From: an uncultured Aquimarina sp.
Lineage (GTDB): Bacteria; Bacteroidota; Bacteroidia; Flavobacteriales; Flavobacteriaceae
Assembly: GCA_947502885.1 (NCBI GenBank)
Contig: CANNBP010000001.1
Coordinates: 744,001-808,000 of the forward strand
DNA: 64,000 nucleotides
Direction: 5' to 3'
The position numbers and the translations under genes are program-made. Below, piece by piece: positions 54,625-62,717 of this stretch (positions are counted from its first letter, which is position 1; each line of letters opens with the position of its first letter). The notes beneath the pieces are model-generated. The model saw only the letters and a program-made list of their open reading frames with translations. It did no database searches and had not been told where the DNA came from.

Positions 54625-54636
54625 CTAGATAATGAT

Positions 54637-56232
54637 TTACTTAGCAAACGATATATTAAGTAATAAATTACTCTTTTTTCCATCATATACTTCTAAAATC
54701 ACATCTTGATTAGGTAAGGTAGCCGCTTTTGTTAACTCTACAACATCTAATCTCGAATTTCTCACATCACTACCTGTAAGAATTGGTTCTTTTGTAACTT
54801 CTCCAGTTGCTTTGTCAATTACATAAGATGTTAGATAAATAAACTCTTTTTTTCCGTCAAAATATTTAGTTGGTGTTTCATCAAATGATCTTTTAAGGTT
54901 AGTAAAATCATCCATATAGAACAGATAAAGCTTTCCTTTGTTATCAAGATTAAGGTAAGACATACTACGCTTACTATTAACACCCATTTGGTTTTTTGGC
55001 AGTTTATGTGTCCATGCAATGTCATTATTGGGGGTTAATTTTAACGTAAGGATATCTCTATAATAGTATTTATAGGTAGTTCTTGAACCAGATGAACTAG
55101 ATGTTCTAAATGATTCTACATAACGTTGTTCACCCAGGATAATAACACTACCATCTTGATTAAAAACTATATCATTTACTCTAATATCTTCAAAATCCTT
55201 TTTATCATTTTCCTTTTGTGTTCCTTCATTTATTCTTGCTTCTCTTTTTAATGCAAAATCTTGCAATGTTTCATCAGGAATATCGCTACTTAAAACGGTT
55301 TCCATCGTACCATCATCTAATAGGCTAGCAGAAAAAATACCCGAAACTTCAGTTCTACTATTAGCATTAGCATAAAAACCAGAAATTCTTATTTTTCCAG
55401 ATTTATCAGTCTCTATAACGGCGTCTGTAATTGCTTTTCCCGGAATTTCGATCTCACTTTTTACAACTTCGGCACCAGCCTCGGTAATCTTAAAAACCTC
55501 GGTTGTGTATGAGTCTTTTAATTTATCTTTCTCTTCTGTACCCACATTAAATATAGAAGCTGTCATATAAAAATTACCATCATTACCGATAAGAAAATCT
55601 TCATTTTGTATTCTATTAGAAGCATAAGGAAGTGTTACTTTTCTTTTCCATAAAAGATTGAGTGCATCACTGTATACATTTATTCCTATTTTATCTGCTT
55701 TGTCTCCTGCAGTTTGAATACGATATAGGACCAATAGGTTTTTACCATCGGGAGATTTTTTAAAGACAAACTTATTTATCCTTCCTCCGGCATCAAAACC
55801 ATAGGTGCTTTTAAATCCAAAATCCCTATGAATATTTTCTTTATCATTTACTAATTGAATCGGTTTTTCTACAACAATACCTGTTAACGAAATCTTTTGT
55901 GCGTATGCCCTATCCTTTATAGAATAAAATGCGACTGCCTTACCACCTAACTCCATTACAGTTTGAAAATCTCCTTTATCTTCGACTACTTGTCGTTTCT
56001 TTACATCTTCTTTAAGATCCTCTAACGAATACCTCTGAATGGTCATAGAATTACGCCCTTTCTTTATCGAAGCCATTCTTTTACCCGCTGCTACATGATA
56101 GGTATTTATACTTTTGATTCGTTTGTATTTTTCTCCAGATGTAAAACTAAAATCTTCTAATAAGACAGGTTTTTGTGCAAAAGTACATGCCGAAACAAGC
56201 AAAGCTATAACAAAAAGTGTTTTTGTATTCAT
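54637..56232 (-). CDS. Large secreted protein of unknown function (about 531 aa)
   Basis: Starting at the ATG at 56232 (a second ATG lies at 56235, and a longer frame reaches 56259), the protein has a signal peptide (TKTLFVIALLVSACTFAQ). A long beta-rich body follows with repeated strand pairs such as LLVLYRIQT, FLIGNDGNFYMTASIF and SVIILGEQRYV, which suggest a beta-propeller. No conserved domain was recognised. The short gene at 54151-54624 follows it. Confidence 0.78.
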   Translation of the reverse strand: MNTKTLFVIALLVSACTFAQKPVLLEDFSFTSGEKYKRIKSINTYHVAAGKRMASIKKGRNSMTIQRYSLEDLKEDVKKRQVVEDKGDFQTVMELGGKAVAFYSIKDRAYAQKISLTGIVVEKPIQLVNDKENIHRDFGFKSTYGFDAGGRINKFVFKKSPDGKNLLVLYRIQTAGDKADKIGINVYSDALNLLWKRKVTLPYASNRIQNEDFLIGNDGNFYMTASIFNVGTEEKDKLKDSYTTEVFKITEAGAEVVKSEIEIPGKAITDAVIETDKSGKIRISGFYANANSRTEVSGIFSASLLDDGTMETVLSSDIPDETLQDFALKREARINEGTQKENDKKDFEDIRVNDIVFNQDGSVIILGEQRYVESFRTSSSSGSRTTYKYYYRDILTLKLTPNNDIAWTHKLPKNQMGVNSKRSMSYLNLDNKGKLYLFYMDDFTNLKRSFDETPTKYFDGKKEFIYLTSYVIDKATGEVTKEPILTGSDVRNSRLDVVELTKAATLPNQDVILEVYDGKKSNLLLNISFAK

Positions 56233-56499
56233 CATCAAATCTATTTTGTAGGTCTTCATAATTTGTAGCGTAAATCTATTGTTACAAATATATAAAAGAA
56301 GATCTTAAGGTTTTTGTAGGATCTTAGACAAAATTCGAGCCATTTTCTCTTTAAAGAAAAAACTGATTTTCAAGCCATTAATAAAATACTTAAATTAATT
56401 ACAAAAATATGGCAAAAAAATGTTGCATTGTAGATTGATAAAAGCTACATTTGCATCCGCATTTGAAACACTAATGCGATGTTCTTTAAACAACATGTA

Positions 56500-56583
56500 G
56501 GAGAGGTGCCAGAGTGGTAATGGAGCAGATTGCTAATCTGTCAACGCGTAAGTGTTGCCAGGGTTCGAATCCCTGTCTCTCCG
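56500..56583 (+). tRNA. tRNA-Ser (GCT)
   Basis: The 84-nt gene folds into a class II cloverleaf with long variable arm. Acceptor arm GGAGAGG pairs with TCTCTCC, anticodon GCT is at 56532-56534 in a seven-base loop, and the T arm carries GGTTCGAATCC. It reads serine AGC/AGT codons. The CCA is not encoded. Confidence 0.95.
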
Positions 56584-56615
56584 CTTTTTTTTCGATTTTT
56601 TTTATAAAAAAATTT

Positions 56616-56693
56616 CGGGGTGTAGCGTAGCCCGGTTATCGCGCCGCGTTTGGGACGCGGAGGTCGCAGGTTCGAATCCTGCCACCCCGACCA
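56616..56693 (+). tRNA. tRNA-Pro (TGG)
   Basis: Acceptor CGGGGTG pairs with CACCCCG, anticodon TGG is at 56651-56653 within the perfect CCGCG/CGCGG stem, and the T arm has GGTTCGAATCC. Discriminator A and CCA (56691-56693) are encoded. It follows tRNA-Ser by 32 bp and is probably on the same transcript. Its 3' end lies next to a region with recombinase remnants, so it may have been an integration target. Confidence 0.96.
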
Positions 56694-56697
56694 AAAT

Positions 56698-56740
56698 AAA
56701 GCCTTCATTGTTTATAAACAATGAAGGCTTTTCTCATTTT
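56698..56740 (+). terminator. Terminator of the tRNA operon
   Basis: Perfect 17-bp arms without a separate loop (56698-56714 and 56715-56731, AAAGCCTTCATTG and complement) are followed by TTCTCATTTT. It is located 4 bp after the tRNA-Pro CCA. Confidence 0.85.
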
Positions 56741-57004
56741 AAGAAGTTTTCAGTACCCTTTACCAAACAAAACAACAAAATCATTGAAACTTTTGACCTC
56801 ATTCATAAAGACAAGTTTCAGGATACGCAAAAGTTAAAAAAAGATATAAGTTAAGGTTTTAAAGCCATAAAAATAGATTCTATAATCTATGCCTTATATA
56901 TATTCAGAAAACGTTTTAAATCACATCTAGCTATCCTAAAACTGATCATTATCATAATTATACTATAACTGTTTAACTATTTTTATGCGACTAAAATTAG
57001 ATCG

Positions 57005-57292
57005 ATGAAAACATCTGTAACTGTTCAAAACTTAAAATGTGGTGGATGCAAAAGTACTATCGCCAAAAAATTAAATACTCTAGAAGGAATACAAGATATT
57101 TTGGTAAATCTTGATAATTGCACTATTACTTTCACTTATGAAACTAATGATGGAGTAAAAACTGTTCAAAAAGAACTTACCAAACTTGGATATCCAATAA
57201 AAGGGGACATAAACGGTATCGGTAGTAAGACAAAGTCCTTTATAAGTTGTGCTATTGGTAGAATGAATAAATCAAACGAAAGTAATACATGA
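57005..57292 (+). CDS. Heavy-metal-associated (HMA) domain protein
   Basis: The 95-residue protein has an HMA fold at residues 3-68 with the metal motif C12-G-G-C15 (NLKCGGCKST) and the beta-alpha-beta pattern (TIAKKLNTLEGIQDILVNL, then TVQKELTKLGYPIKGD). A further 25 residues with a Cys (FISCAIG) follow. Copper binding is likely but unproven: the usual CopZ motif is CxxC with Met before it, and here the residue is Leu-Lys. It stands alone, just after the tRNA genes. Confidence 0.85.
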   Translation: MKTSVTVQNLKCGGCKSTIAKKLNTLEGIQDILVNLDNCTITFTYETNDGVKTVQKELTKLGYPIKGDINGIGSKTKSFISCAIGRMNKSNESNT

Positions 57293-57305
57293 AAATATAC
57301 AAAAA

Positions 57306-57404
57306 ATGTGTAGATATACCTCTGTAACTACTACAGAACGCTATCTTAAATCATTAGGATTGTTAGAAGATGAAAACGCGGTGTCTATGTTGCCTGATAT
57401 TTAA
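57306..57404 (+). pseudogene. C-terminal remnant of a tyrosine recombinase (integrase)
   Basis: A 32-codon frame reads MCRYTSVTTTERYLKSLG and then a short acidic tail. The block (S/T)SVTTTERYLKSL is the end of phage-type integrases of Bacteroidota and includes the catalytic Tyr. The GHxS His box and everything before it is gone; an in-frame stop lies 13 codons upstream. A decayed mobile element is the simplest reading. It lies 613 bp from tRNA-Pro. Confidence 0.6.
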
Positions 57405-57420
57405 GTCTAATATAAAAATA

Positions 57421-57456
57421 AAAAAGAGGTGTCGAAATAACACTTCTTTTTATTTT
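57421..57456 (+). terminator. Hairpin after the recombinase remnant
   Basis: Twelve-bp arms (57421-57432 and 57440-57451, one G-T pair) are followed by a T-rich tail. It ends the plus-strand block and faces the leftward gene array. Confidence 0.65.
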
Positions 57457-57522
57457 CATTATTGGTTTATTATTATCGTTTATTTGACCTTTGTGATTTT
57501 TTATTAAACTAAGGACGGCTCA

Positions 57523-57663
57523 TCAGGTAGTTATAAATAATCCCAAGATGAAACCATTTAATTGAATTCTAGTCATTAAATAACCTGTTTCTGCCAAAAT
57601 TCCTCCCATCAAAATACAGGTAAGTAATCTGAGTTTCCAATTTCTGAGTATTTTTAACCCCAT
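57523..57663 (-). CDS. Small membrane-type protein (46 aa)
   Basis: A 46-codon frame reads MGLKILRNWKLRLLTCILMG and then a second hydrophobic stretch ending in GFILGLFITT. The start codon lies at the end of a copy of the array repeat, as does that of the 81-aa gene, which supports it as a real gene. No family was recognised. Confidence 0.5.
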   Translation of the reverse strand: MGLKILRNWKLRLLTCILMGGILAETGYLMTRIQLNGFILGLFITT

Positions 57664-57704
57664 CGATTTATTGAACTTTTAGTTAATAATTTTGTCTAGT
57701 GTTT

Positions 57705-58145
57705 TTATCCATTATAGTTGTCTAATTTCCAGCCTTTTTCAGGTCTAATTTCTCTCCAATCCCAATACTTGTCATATAATTCGTCGTGAAGAAAATCTAA
57801 ATCTTCAGTTAGCTCATCTGTTTTGTCAACAAAACAAATCTCAGTCCATTTGCCAAAACTTTCATCAGGTTCTGAAGTTCCATCAATTATATTGAATAAA
57901 TCAAACAGGACACCTGCAGAGTTATCAGCCATGATTTTCCTCAATGCACTTTTCAAATTAGGGTCGTTTTTCAGTTTTTCTAATGAGCGAGTTTCTTCTT
58001 TGGTAAAACCACAATTTGGAGGATATGTCACAAAATCCATTTCACCTCCTTTATCTAATTTATTCGAAATAAAGTCCGCATTTTCTTCAATTTTTTGATT
58101 AGCAGATAATAAAAAGGTTCTAATATTATGTTTTGATAACTTCAT
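57705..58145 (-). CDS. Unknown protein of the repeat array (146 aa)
   Basis: From the ATG at 58145 the protein is soluble, acidic at its C-terminus (EDLDFLHDELYDKYWDWREIRPEKG), with a central KIMADNSAGVLFDLFNIIDG. A longer frame to 58163 starts with GTG. The composition recalls immunity-type or DUF proteins found beside toxins, but I recognise no family and see no toxin gene. A repeat copy follows its stop by 22 bp. Confidence 0.75.
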   Translation of the reverse strand: MKLSKHNIRTFLLSANQKIEENADFISNKLDKGGEMDFVTYPPNCGFTKEETRSLEKLKNDPNLKSALRKIMADNSAGVLFDLFNIIDGTSEPDESFGKWTEICFVDKTDELTEDLDFLHDELYDKYWDWREIRPEKGWKLDNYNG

Positions 58146-58204
58146 TTTTTTAGCATTGAACACAACAGTCTCATATAACCGTCAGTTACTGGTTTTATAT
58201 CGTT

Positions 58205-58450
58205 TTATTGAACTTTTAAATTTGTACATCTTACACCATATACATGTGTGTCATTAAGTTTTACATCGAATTTGTATGCATTCAGGTTTTCACCTTGAAA
58301 CATTCTTTTTTCTGATTTATTACAAATTACAACTTCTACATTTTCAGCTATAACCTCCCCACATAAATTTCTTTGCTCTCTTATAAGAATAGTTTTTACA
58401 CCCGACCAATCATCTGAGCTTATTTCCTCATATTTATCTTCCGTTATCAT
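58205..58450 (-). CDS. Unknown protein of the repeat array (81 aa)
   Basis: This 81-residue soluble protein has no recognised domain. It has two Cys (NLCGEV and VICNKS) and ends in LKVQ, the last codons being written by the repeat copy at 58199-58219, which also supplies the TAA. Its ATG lies at the end of the repeat copy at 58449-58469. Confidence 0.7.
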   Translation of the reverse strand: MITEDKYEEISSDDWSGVKTILIREQRNLCGEVIAENVEVVICNKSEKRMFQGENLNAYKFDVKLNDTHVYGVRCTNLKVQ

Positions 58451-58472
58451 CGTTTATTTGAACTTTTAATCT

Positions 58473-58748
58473 TTAATAAGATATTTCTTTTTCGAATGAT
58501 TGATCAAAAGGCAATTTTGATATTTCAGTTTCCAACAAATACAAATACTCATCTAGAGCCCATTGTTTTGAATAAAGTTCTAATAAAATTGCTAATGATA
58601 ATTGTTTTGGTCCAGCGCCATCATAACCCCATGAAAATCCACTTGGAGAATAAAACTTAACTTTAAGGGATTCTTCAAGGTCTAATTCTTTGTCGTTAAG
58701 CCAAACCATACTGGTGGTTTTATCTCCTTTTAGTTTAAATATTGCCAT
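58473..58748 (-). CDS. DUF6166-like protein
   Basis: From the ATG at 58748 the protein has 91 residues. The block SPSGFSWGYDGAGPKQLSLAIL matches my memory of the DUF6166 core (GFxWGYxGSGPxQLALAIL). A longer frame to 58838 would overlap the 39-aa gene in another phase and is not preferred. The family often occurs on mobile elements and is of unknown function. A repeat copy begins 3 bp after its stop. Confidence 0.8.
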   Translation of the reverse strand: MAIFKLKGDKTTSMVWLNDKELDLEESLKVKFYSPSGFSWGYDGAGPKQLSLAILLELYSKQWALDEYLYLLETEISKLPFDQSFEKEISY

Positions 58749-58789
58749 GATTTTCTTTTTTTGATCATTTTTTGAGTTTTTTAATAAAT

Positions 58790-58909
58790 TTAACCTGAAA
58801 ATACCAGATACAATAGAATTATAATAACTATTATCCAAAAAACTATTTTGGTATTTCGATCCTTATTAATGGAAGCAGCAATTTTTTTAATATAATTTAA
58901 TCCAAGCAT
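58790..58909 (-). CDS. Small single-span membrane protein (39 aa)
   Basis: The 39-codon frame encodes a basic N-terminus (MLGLNYIKKIAASINKDRNT) followed by a perfect hydrophobic helix (IVFWIIVIIILLYLVF). Composition and the TAA stop directly before a weak repeat copy support a real gene, although it is short and no family is known. Confidence 0.5.
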   Translation of the reverse strand: MLGLNYIKKIAASINKDRNTKIVFWIIVIIILLYLVFSG

Positions 58910-59015
58910 TTTTCTACTCACTTATTTAGACTTGATTTGTTTTTATATAAATCCTAAAGATAAAACGCTAAACAAACAATGAAGACTGAAATTATTTTAA
59001 AAATATGAGAATTTG

Positions 59016-59144
59016 ATGATAGAAGATTTTACCTATCTTGTTGATAAACACAAACCATTCGAACCCATACTCTACTTTCAAAAAAAATGTAAAGTCTTCA
59101 AAATTAATCAAGACAAAATGTATTTTTCAAAAGATGGTTTTTGA
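59016..59144 (+). other. Possible small coding remnant (42 codons)
   Basis: The frame reads MIEDFTYLVDKHKPFEPILY and continues with a KCKVFKINQDKMYFSKDGF tail. The amino-acid composition looks protein-like, but no start context, neighbour or family supports it. It may be a fragment of a decayed gene. Confidence 0.25.
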
Positions 59145-59159
59145 ATACTTATAACCTAT

Positions 59160-59294
59160 TTAATGTTGTGGGTTTTCTTTAAAGTCTTCGAGGGATAAAA
59201 CGGTTCTACTACTATCAATATTTATGTAATTCATCTCAATAAACCCATAATCTGGATTAAAAACTATTGTTTCAATACAATATTTAGCTCCATT
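59160..59294 (-). pseudogene. Possible 3' remnant of a lost gene overlapping the FKBP 3' end
   Basis: A 44-codon open frame without a convincing start ends in a protein-like tail: FNPDYGFIEMNYINIDSSRT, then VLSLEDFKENPQH and stop. The first ten codons overlap the FKBP gene's last codons in another phase. It looks like the C-terminus of a real protein cut off by a rearrangement. Confidence 0.3.
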
Positions 59295-59788
59295 CTAAAC
59301 ATCATAATAGTTTCGGGTTGTATTTTGCCTCCAAAATCACCATACTTCCCATAAGCGAGATAAGAAGGTACAATCATTGTAATTACACTACCCTCCTTTA
59401 TAAGTTTGAAGCCTTCTTGAACACCTTCTAACAGGCGATTTAATTCCAATGCTTGCCCATAATCATTGTTTTCCCTATTTGATTCTCCATATACTTCTCC
59501 GGTTTTTGGATTAGAGGTTTTAAAATGACAAATCAAAGTATCACCTTCTTCTGGGATTAGCCCCTGGCCTTCTTTTTCTATTACATAATGTAATCCAGAA
59601 GATGTAGCTATTGCGGGAATATCATTTTCTTTTATATAGGATTTAATCCATTCGATCTCAGTATCTTTTTCTGCTTGAGTATACGTATAGTCTTTTTCAG
59701 GTATGATAGGCTCTTCTCCCCCATCGTCATCAGACTTGCAAGCAAATATGCTTATTAAAATACTTAAAATTAAAGTTAGTTTTTTCAT
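59264..59788 (-). CDS. FKBP-type peptidyl-prolyl isomerase lipoprotein
   Basis: The 174-residue protein has a lipobox (LISIFAC, Cys17), an acidic linker (KSDDDGGEEP) and an FKBP domain at about 65-170: GLHYVIEKEGQGLIPEEGDTL, LLEGVQEGFKLIKEGSVITMIVPSYLAYG. These lipoproteins fold proteins in the periplasm and include the gliding protein GldI, but no gliding neighbour supports that name. A remnant frame overlaps its 3' end. Confidence 0.9.
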   Translation of the reverse strand: MKKLTLILSILISIFACKSDDDGGEEPIIPEKDYTYTQAEKDTEIEWIKSYIKENDIPAIATSSGLHYVIEKEGQGLIPEEGDTLICHFKTSNPKTGEVYGESNRENNDYGQALELNRLLEGVQEGFKLIKEGSVITMIVPSYLAYGKYGDFGGKIQPETIMMFRMELNIVLKQ

Positions 59789-60008
59789 GATTTCTTGTAT
59801 TTAAAGTGGTTTTATATATGTATTATTTGAGTACAATGTTACTACATGACAGTTTCATTTTCTAACATCGGTAAAATTATTTCGAAAAAAAAAAAAGATG
59901 ATTTGATTGTTTGACTTAATCTGCCTTTAAGATATAAGGCATATATTTTACCATAGATTACAGTGGTTGCAGGGTCGTCATAACTAAAAATAAGCTCCAC
60001 GATGTGGA

Positions 60009-62717
60009 TTAAAACCTATAATCTATTTTAAAGAGTATATATCTAGGTAATAATCTATATGTAGAAGAATTAGTATTGGTATCGGTAATTGTATAATTTC
60101 CAAAAGAAGTTGTATCAAAAAGGTTTTGTCCACTTAACTTAAAACTTACCTTATTTTTCTTTAAAACATATTTAATATCTATATCAGAAAAGAAATAAGT
60201 ATCTCGATTTGACTCAAGGTTTCCGAAATGATATCGTTCATTCTTCAAGTAAAAACTAAGCTTTTCATTAAAGAAGTAACTAACATCAAAAAAGGTCTTG
60301 TTGTTTGTATTCTCATTTTCAGAACCCACTTTTATAATTGATGTATTCCACTTAGTTCCGATATGAAAATTAAATCCTTTGGTAAAAGCAGTTCTAAATT
60401 CTACCCCATAACCTACAGCTATATTCTCAACATTTCTTAACTCTGAGTTATTCACCTTATTTTTTGTATTAATTCTAGATAAACTACCTTTCAATTTTAA
60501 ATTTGAAGCAAAAACCTTTATAAATCGATCAACAGATACATTCAAATTGGCTATAGTTCTATTCGGAAGAATGATCTGACTTGATTGGTTAAAATCTTGA
60601 TTAATCGTAACGTCGGTACTATAGAAATCTTTTGTTCTATTATATAAAAATGAAGAATTAACTAAAAACTCATCAGACCAATTACCATAGCTATAATTAA
60701 ATAGAAATAAATTACTCTGTAAAACCTTAAACTCATTAATACCTCGTAAAAAATTTCTGTAATCTTCTAGTACAAAACTCCCTATTAGATTTTTTAGATC
60801 CGAAGTAGTATTGTTTAAAGAAAACAAGGTGATAAATTTGTTCTTTCGATCAAGATCATATTGTAATTGTATATTTCCTGAGGCATAAAAAGGATTTTTA
60901 TGAATCACTTCTTTCTGCAATTCTTCTTCTAGTTTGGTAAAAGTTTGATTGGTTTTAAAACTAGTCGACACTGCCAACTTCTTAAAACCATATCTAAAGG
61001 TTGTTTCTGTAAAAAAATCAGCCCTATCAAACTTAACGCTATTGTAGTACCCTTGATGCTGATCACTTATATCCCCCTGATTATCAATAAATGATAAATT
61101 CGACATAAACTCTTGTTTCTTTTTGGTATACCCTAATTTAACATTTATGTTACTCTTACCATGGTTGATTATGTAGTTTGCTGTCGCACCTGTAAACCCT
61201 AATTTATGATATATTCTTTGATTTAGCTCTTCTATAGCATTAAGATTGGGGAATATAGAAGTGTACAAAAAGGTATCAACATCATACGTTTCAGGTAACT
61301 TTTGTTTTAGATATCTGGCTTGCAATACAAAAGCCTGATTTTTTTGAGTCTTAAGAGTATAGTCTAATTTATGGTCATGAAAACTCCCTTTAGAAAACAA
61401 ATCCTCAGAAATATTTTGATTATTAAACTTTAAACGAGAAGTTGTATTAAAATCACTCTGATTATAAACCCCAATATAATTAAGATTTGACCTTTTATGT
61501 ATTTGATAATCCATGTCCATTTTGATATAACCTAAATCATTGTCTCGTCTTAATATATAATCTTCATTATTAGAAAACGAAGTACCATCGGGCAACCTAT
61601 ATCTAGAAAAACTCTGTCTAAAGAAATCAATTTCATCAAAACTTAATAATCCAATTCCTTTGATCTTTAATCTATCAGTTGGATTAAATATAGAGTTTAA
61701 TGAAACAAATTCTGCATTGTTAAAATTGGTTCTATTTTCTTCTAACTGTGGGGTAGATGGTACAAGCTTAACGATATTGGTTAAAGACTCTGTATCACCC
61801 ACAAAATTAGACCCTCCCAATAAATTAGGGTTTAATAAAGTCGAAATATCACCATTTGGATCACTACCTATATTATTGAAGTTGGCAAGTGCATAAAACT
61901 TACTTTTATTTAGGAATGAAATTAGATTAAGTTTTACTGCATAGCTTTCTCTGGTTCCCAAACCTAATGACCCATTACCAAATATTTGTGATTTTCTTCC
62001 CTCTTTTAATGTAAGGTTCAAAGCTACTTTATCACTATTCTCTACTCCTTTGAGTAAAGCATTATCAGAATATCTTTTTAAAATATCAATTTTATCGATT
62101 ATTTCAGAATTCAAATTTTTGGTTAATAGCTTATATCCCTTTTCAAAAAGATCATCCCCTTCGATCATAATTTTTTCTACCTCCTGACCTTCGACAGTAA
62201 CTGTACCATCTGCTTTTATATCAATCCCAGGAAGCTTTTGAAGTAAATCTTCTACTACTTCTTCGGTTCCGTCGGTAAATGCACTTGCTTTTAGGGAAAT
62301 CGTATCTTTTTTAACCGTTATCTTTTTTTCATAAGACAAAACAACTTCATCAAGAGACAGGGTCTCATTCTTAAGAAGAATATCGAGATATATAGGTTTT
62401 GAAACATCCTCGGCACTTGGTCGAACAATACGATTTTCTGTTTTATAAGAAAGTGCATTAAACACCAAATTATAATTTAGGCTTTCTGGAGTCTGTATGG
62501 TATATCTGCCCTTAACATCTGTAAAGGTAAAAGCAGTAATTGTACTATCAGAAACCGTTTTTAAATATACACTTACTCTATCCAGCGGTTTTTGTAGTGT
62601 ATCGGTAACTACCCCAGTAATTTTATATTGACCAAACGTTGTACCAAAGGTTAATACAAGTATTAGACAAATGACATGTTTTCTGTTTACTATCGTTTTG
62701 ACCAAATTGAATAGCAT
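60009..62717 (-). CDS. Outer-membrane barrel with carboxypeptidase-regulatory and TonB-plug-like domains
   Basis: The 902-residue protein has a signal sequence (about residues 10-29), a carboxypeptidase-regulatory-like (CarbopepD_reg) domain at about 31-115 (ITGVVTDTLQKPLDRVSVYL, VKGRYTIQTP) and a plug-like region (about 140-235, VVEDLLQKLPGIDIKADGTV, EVEKIMIEGDDLF). A 600-residue barrel follows, ending in YILFKIDYRF. No separate TonB box is obvious. Such proteins often pair with GLPGLI genes, as here: its ATG overlaps the GLPGLI stop (TAATG). Confidence 0.87.
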   Translation of the reverse strand: MLFNLVKTIVNRKHVICLILVLTFGTTFGQYKITGVVTDTLQKPLDRVSVYLKTVSDSTITAFTFTDVKGRYTIQTPESLNYNLVFNALSYKTENRIVRPSAEDVSKPIYLDILLKNETLSLDEVVLSYEKKITVKKDTISLKASAFTDGTEEVVEDLLQKLPGIDIKADGTVTVEGQEVEKIMIEGDDLFEKGYKLLTKNLNSEIIDKIDILKRYSDNALLKGVENSDKVALNLTLKEGRKSQIFGNGSLGLGTRESYAVKLNLISFLNKSKFYALANFNNIGSDPNGDISTLLNPNLLGGSNFVGDTESLTNIVKLVPSTPQLEENRTNFNNAEFVSLNSIFNPTDRLKIKGIGLLSFDEIDFFRQSFSRYRLPDGTSFSNNEDYILRRDNDLGYIKMDMDYQIHKRSNLNYIGVYNQSDFNTTSRLKFNNQNISEDLFSKGSFHDHKLDYTLKTQKNQAFVLQARYLKQKLPETYDVDTFLYTSIFPNLNAIEELNQRIYHKLGFTGATANYIINHGKSNINVKLGYTKKKQEFMSNLSFIDNQGDISDQHQGYYNSVKFDRADFFTETTFRYGFKKLAVSTSFKTNQTFTKLEEELQKEVIHKNPFYASGNIQLQYDLDRKNKFITLFSLNNTTSDLKNLIGSFVLEDYRNFLRGINEFKVLQSNLFLFNYSYGNWSDEFLVNSSFLYNRTKDFYSTDVTINQDFNQSSQIILPNRTIANLNVSVDRFIKVFASNLKLKGSLSRINTKNKVNNSELRNVENIAVGYGVEFRTAFTKGFNFHIGTKWNTSIIKVGSENENTNNKTFFDVSYFFNEKLSFYLKNERYHFGNLESNRDTYFFSDIDIKYVLKKNKVSFKLSGQNLFDTTSFGNYTITDTNTNSSTYRLLPRYILFKIDYRF

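Larger units (their letters stand above)
57475..58936 (-). repeat. Array of short repeats, one after each small gene
   Basis: The consensus on the plus strand is ATCGTTTATTTGAACTTTTA. Clear copies are at 57475-57495 (most divergent of the four), 57662-57682, 58199-58219 and 58449-58469. Two weaker ones are at 58764-58784 and 58918-58935. Read along the genes (minus strand) each copy follows a stop codon within 0-30 bp (the copy at 58199 contains the stop), and two copies run straight into the ATG of the next gene. The five small genes between them are not related in sequence. Confidence 0.6.

Noticed and set aside
56552..56854. Open frame of 100 codons over the tRNA-Ser/tRNA-Pro region
   Set aside because: The product (with ARLSRRVWDAEVAGSNPATP) is a translation of the tRNA-Pro gene and its terminator, a well-known annotation artefact.
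57475..58469. CRISPR array or classical integron attC sites
   Set aside because: Repeats are separated by genes of differing length rather than by spacers of constant length, and they are not long imperfect palindromes.
56690..60000. Second copy of the tRNA-Pro 3' end as an att site
   Set aside because: I found no repeat of the T arm or CCACCCCGACCA downstream in the window.
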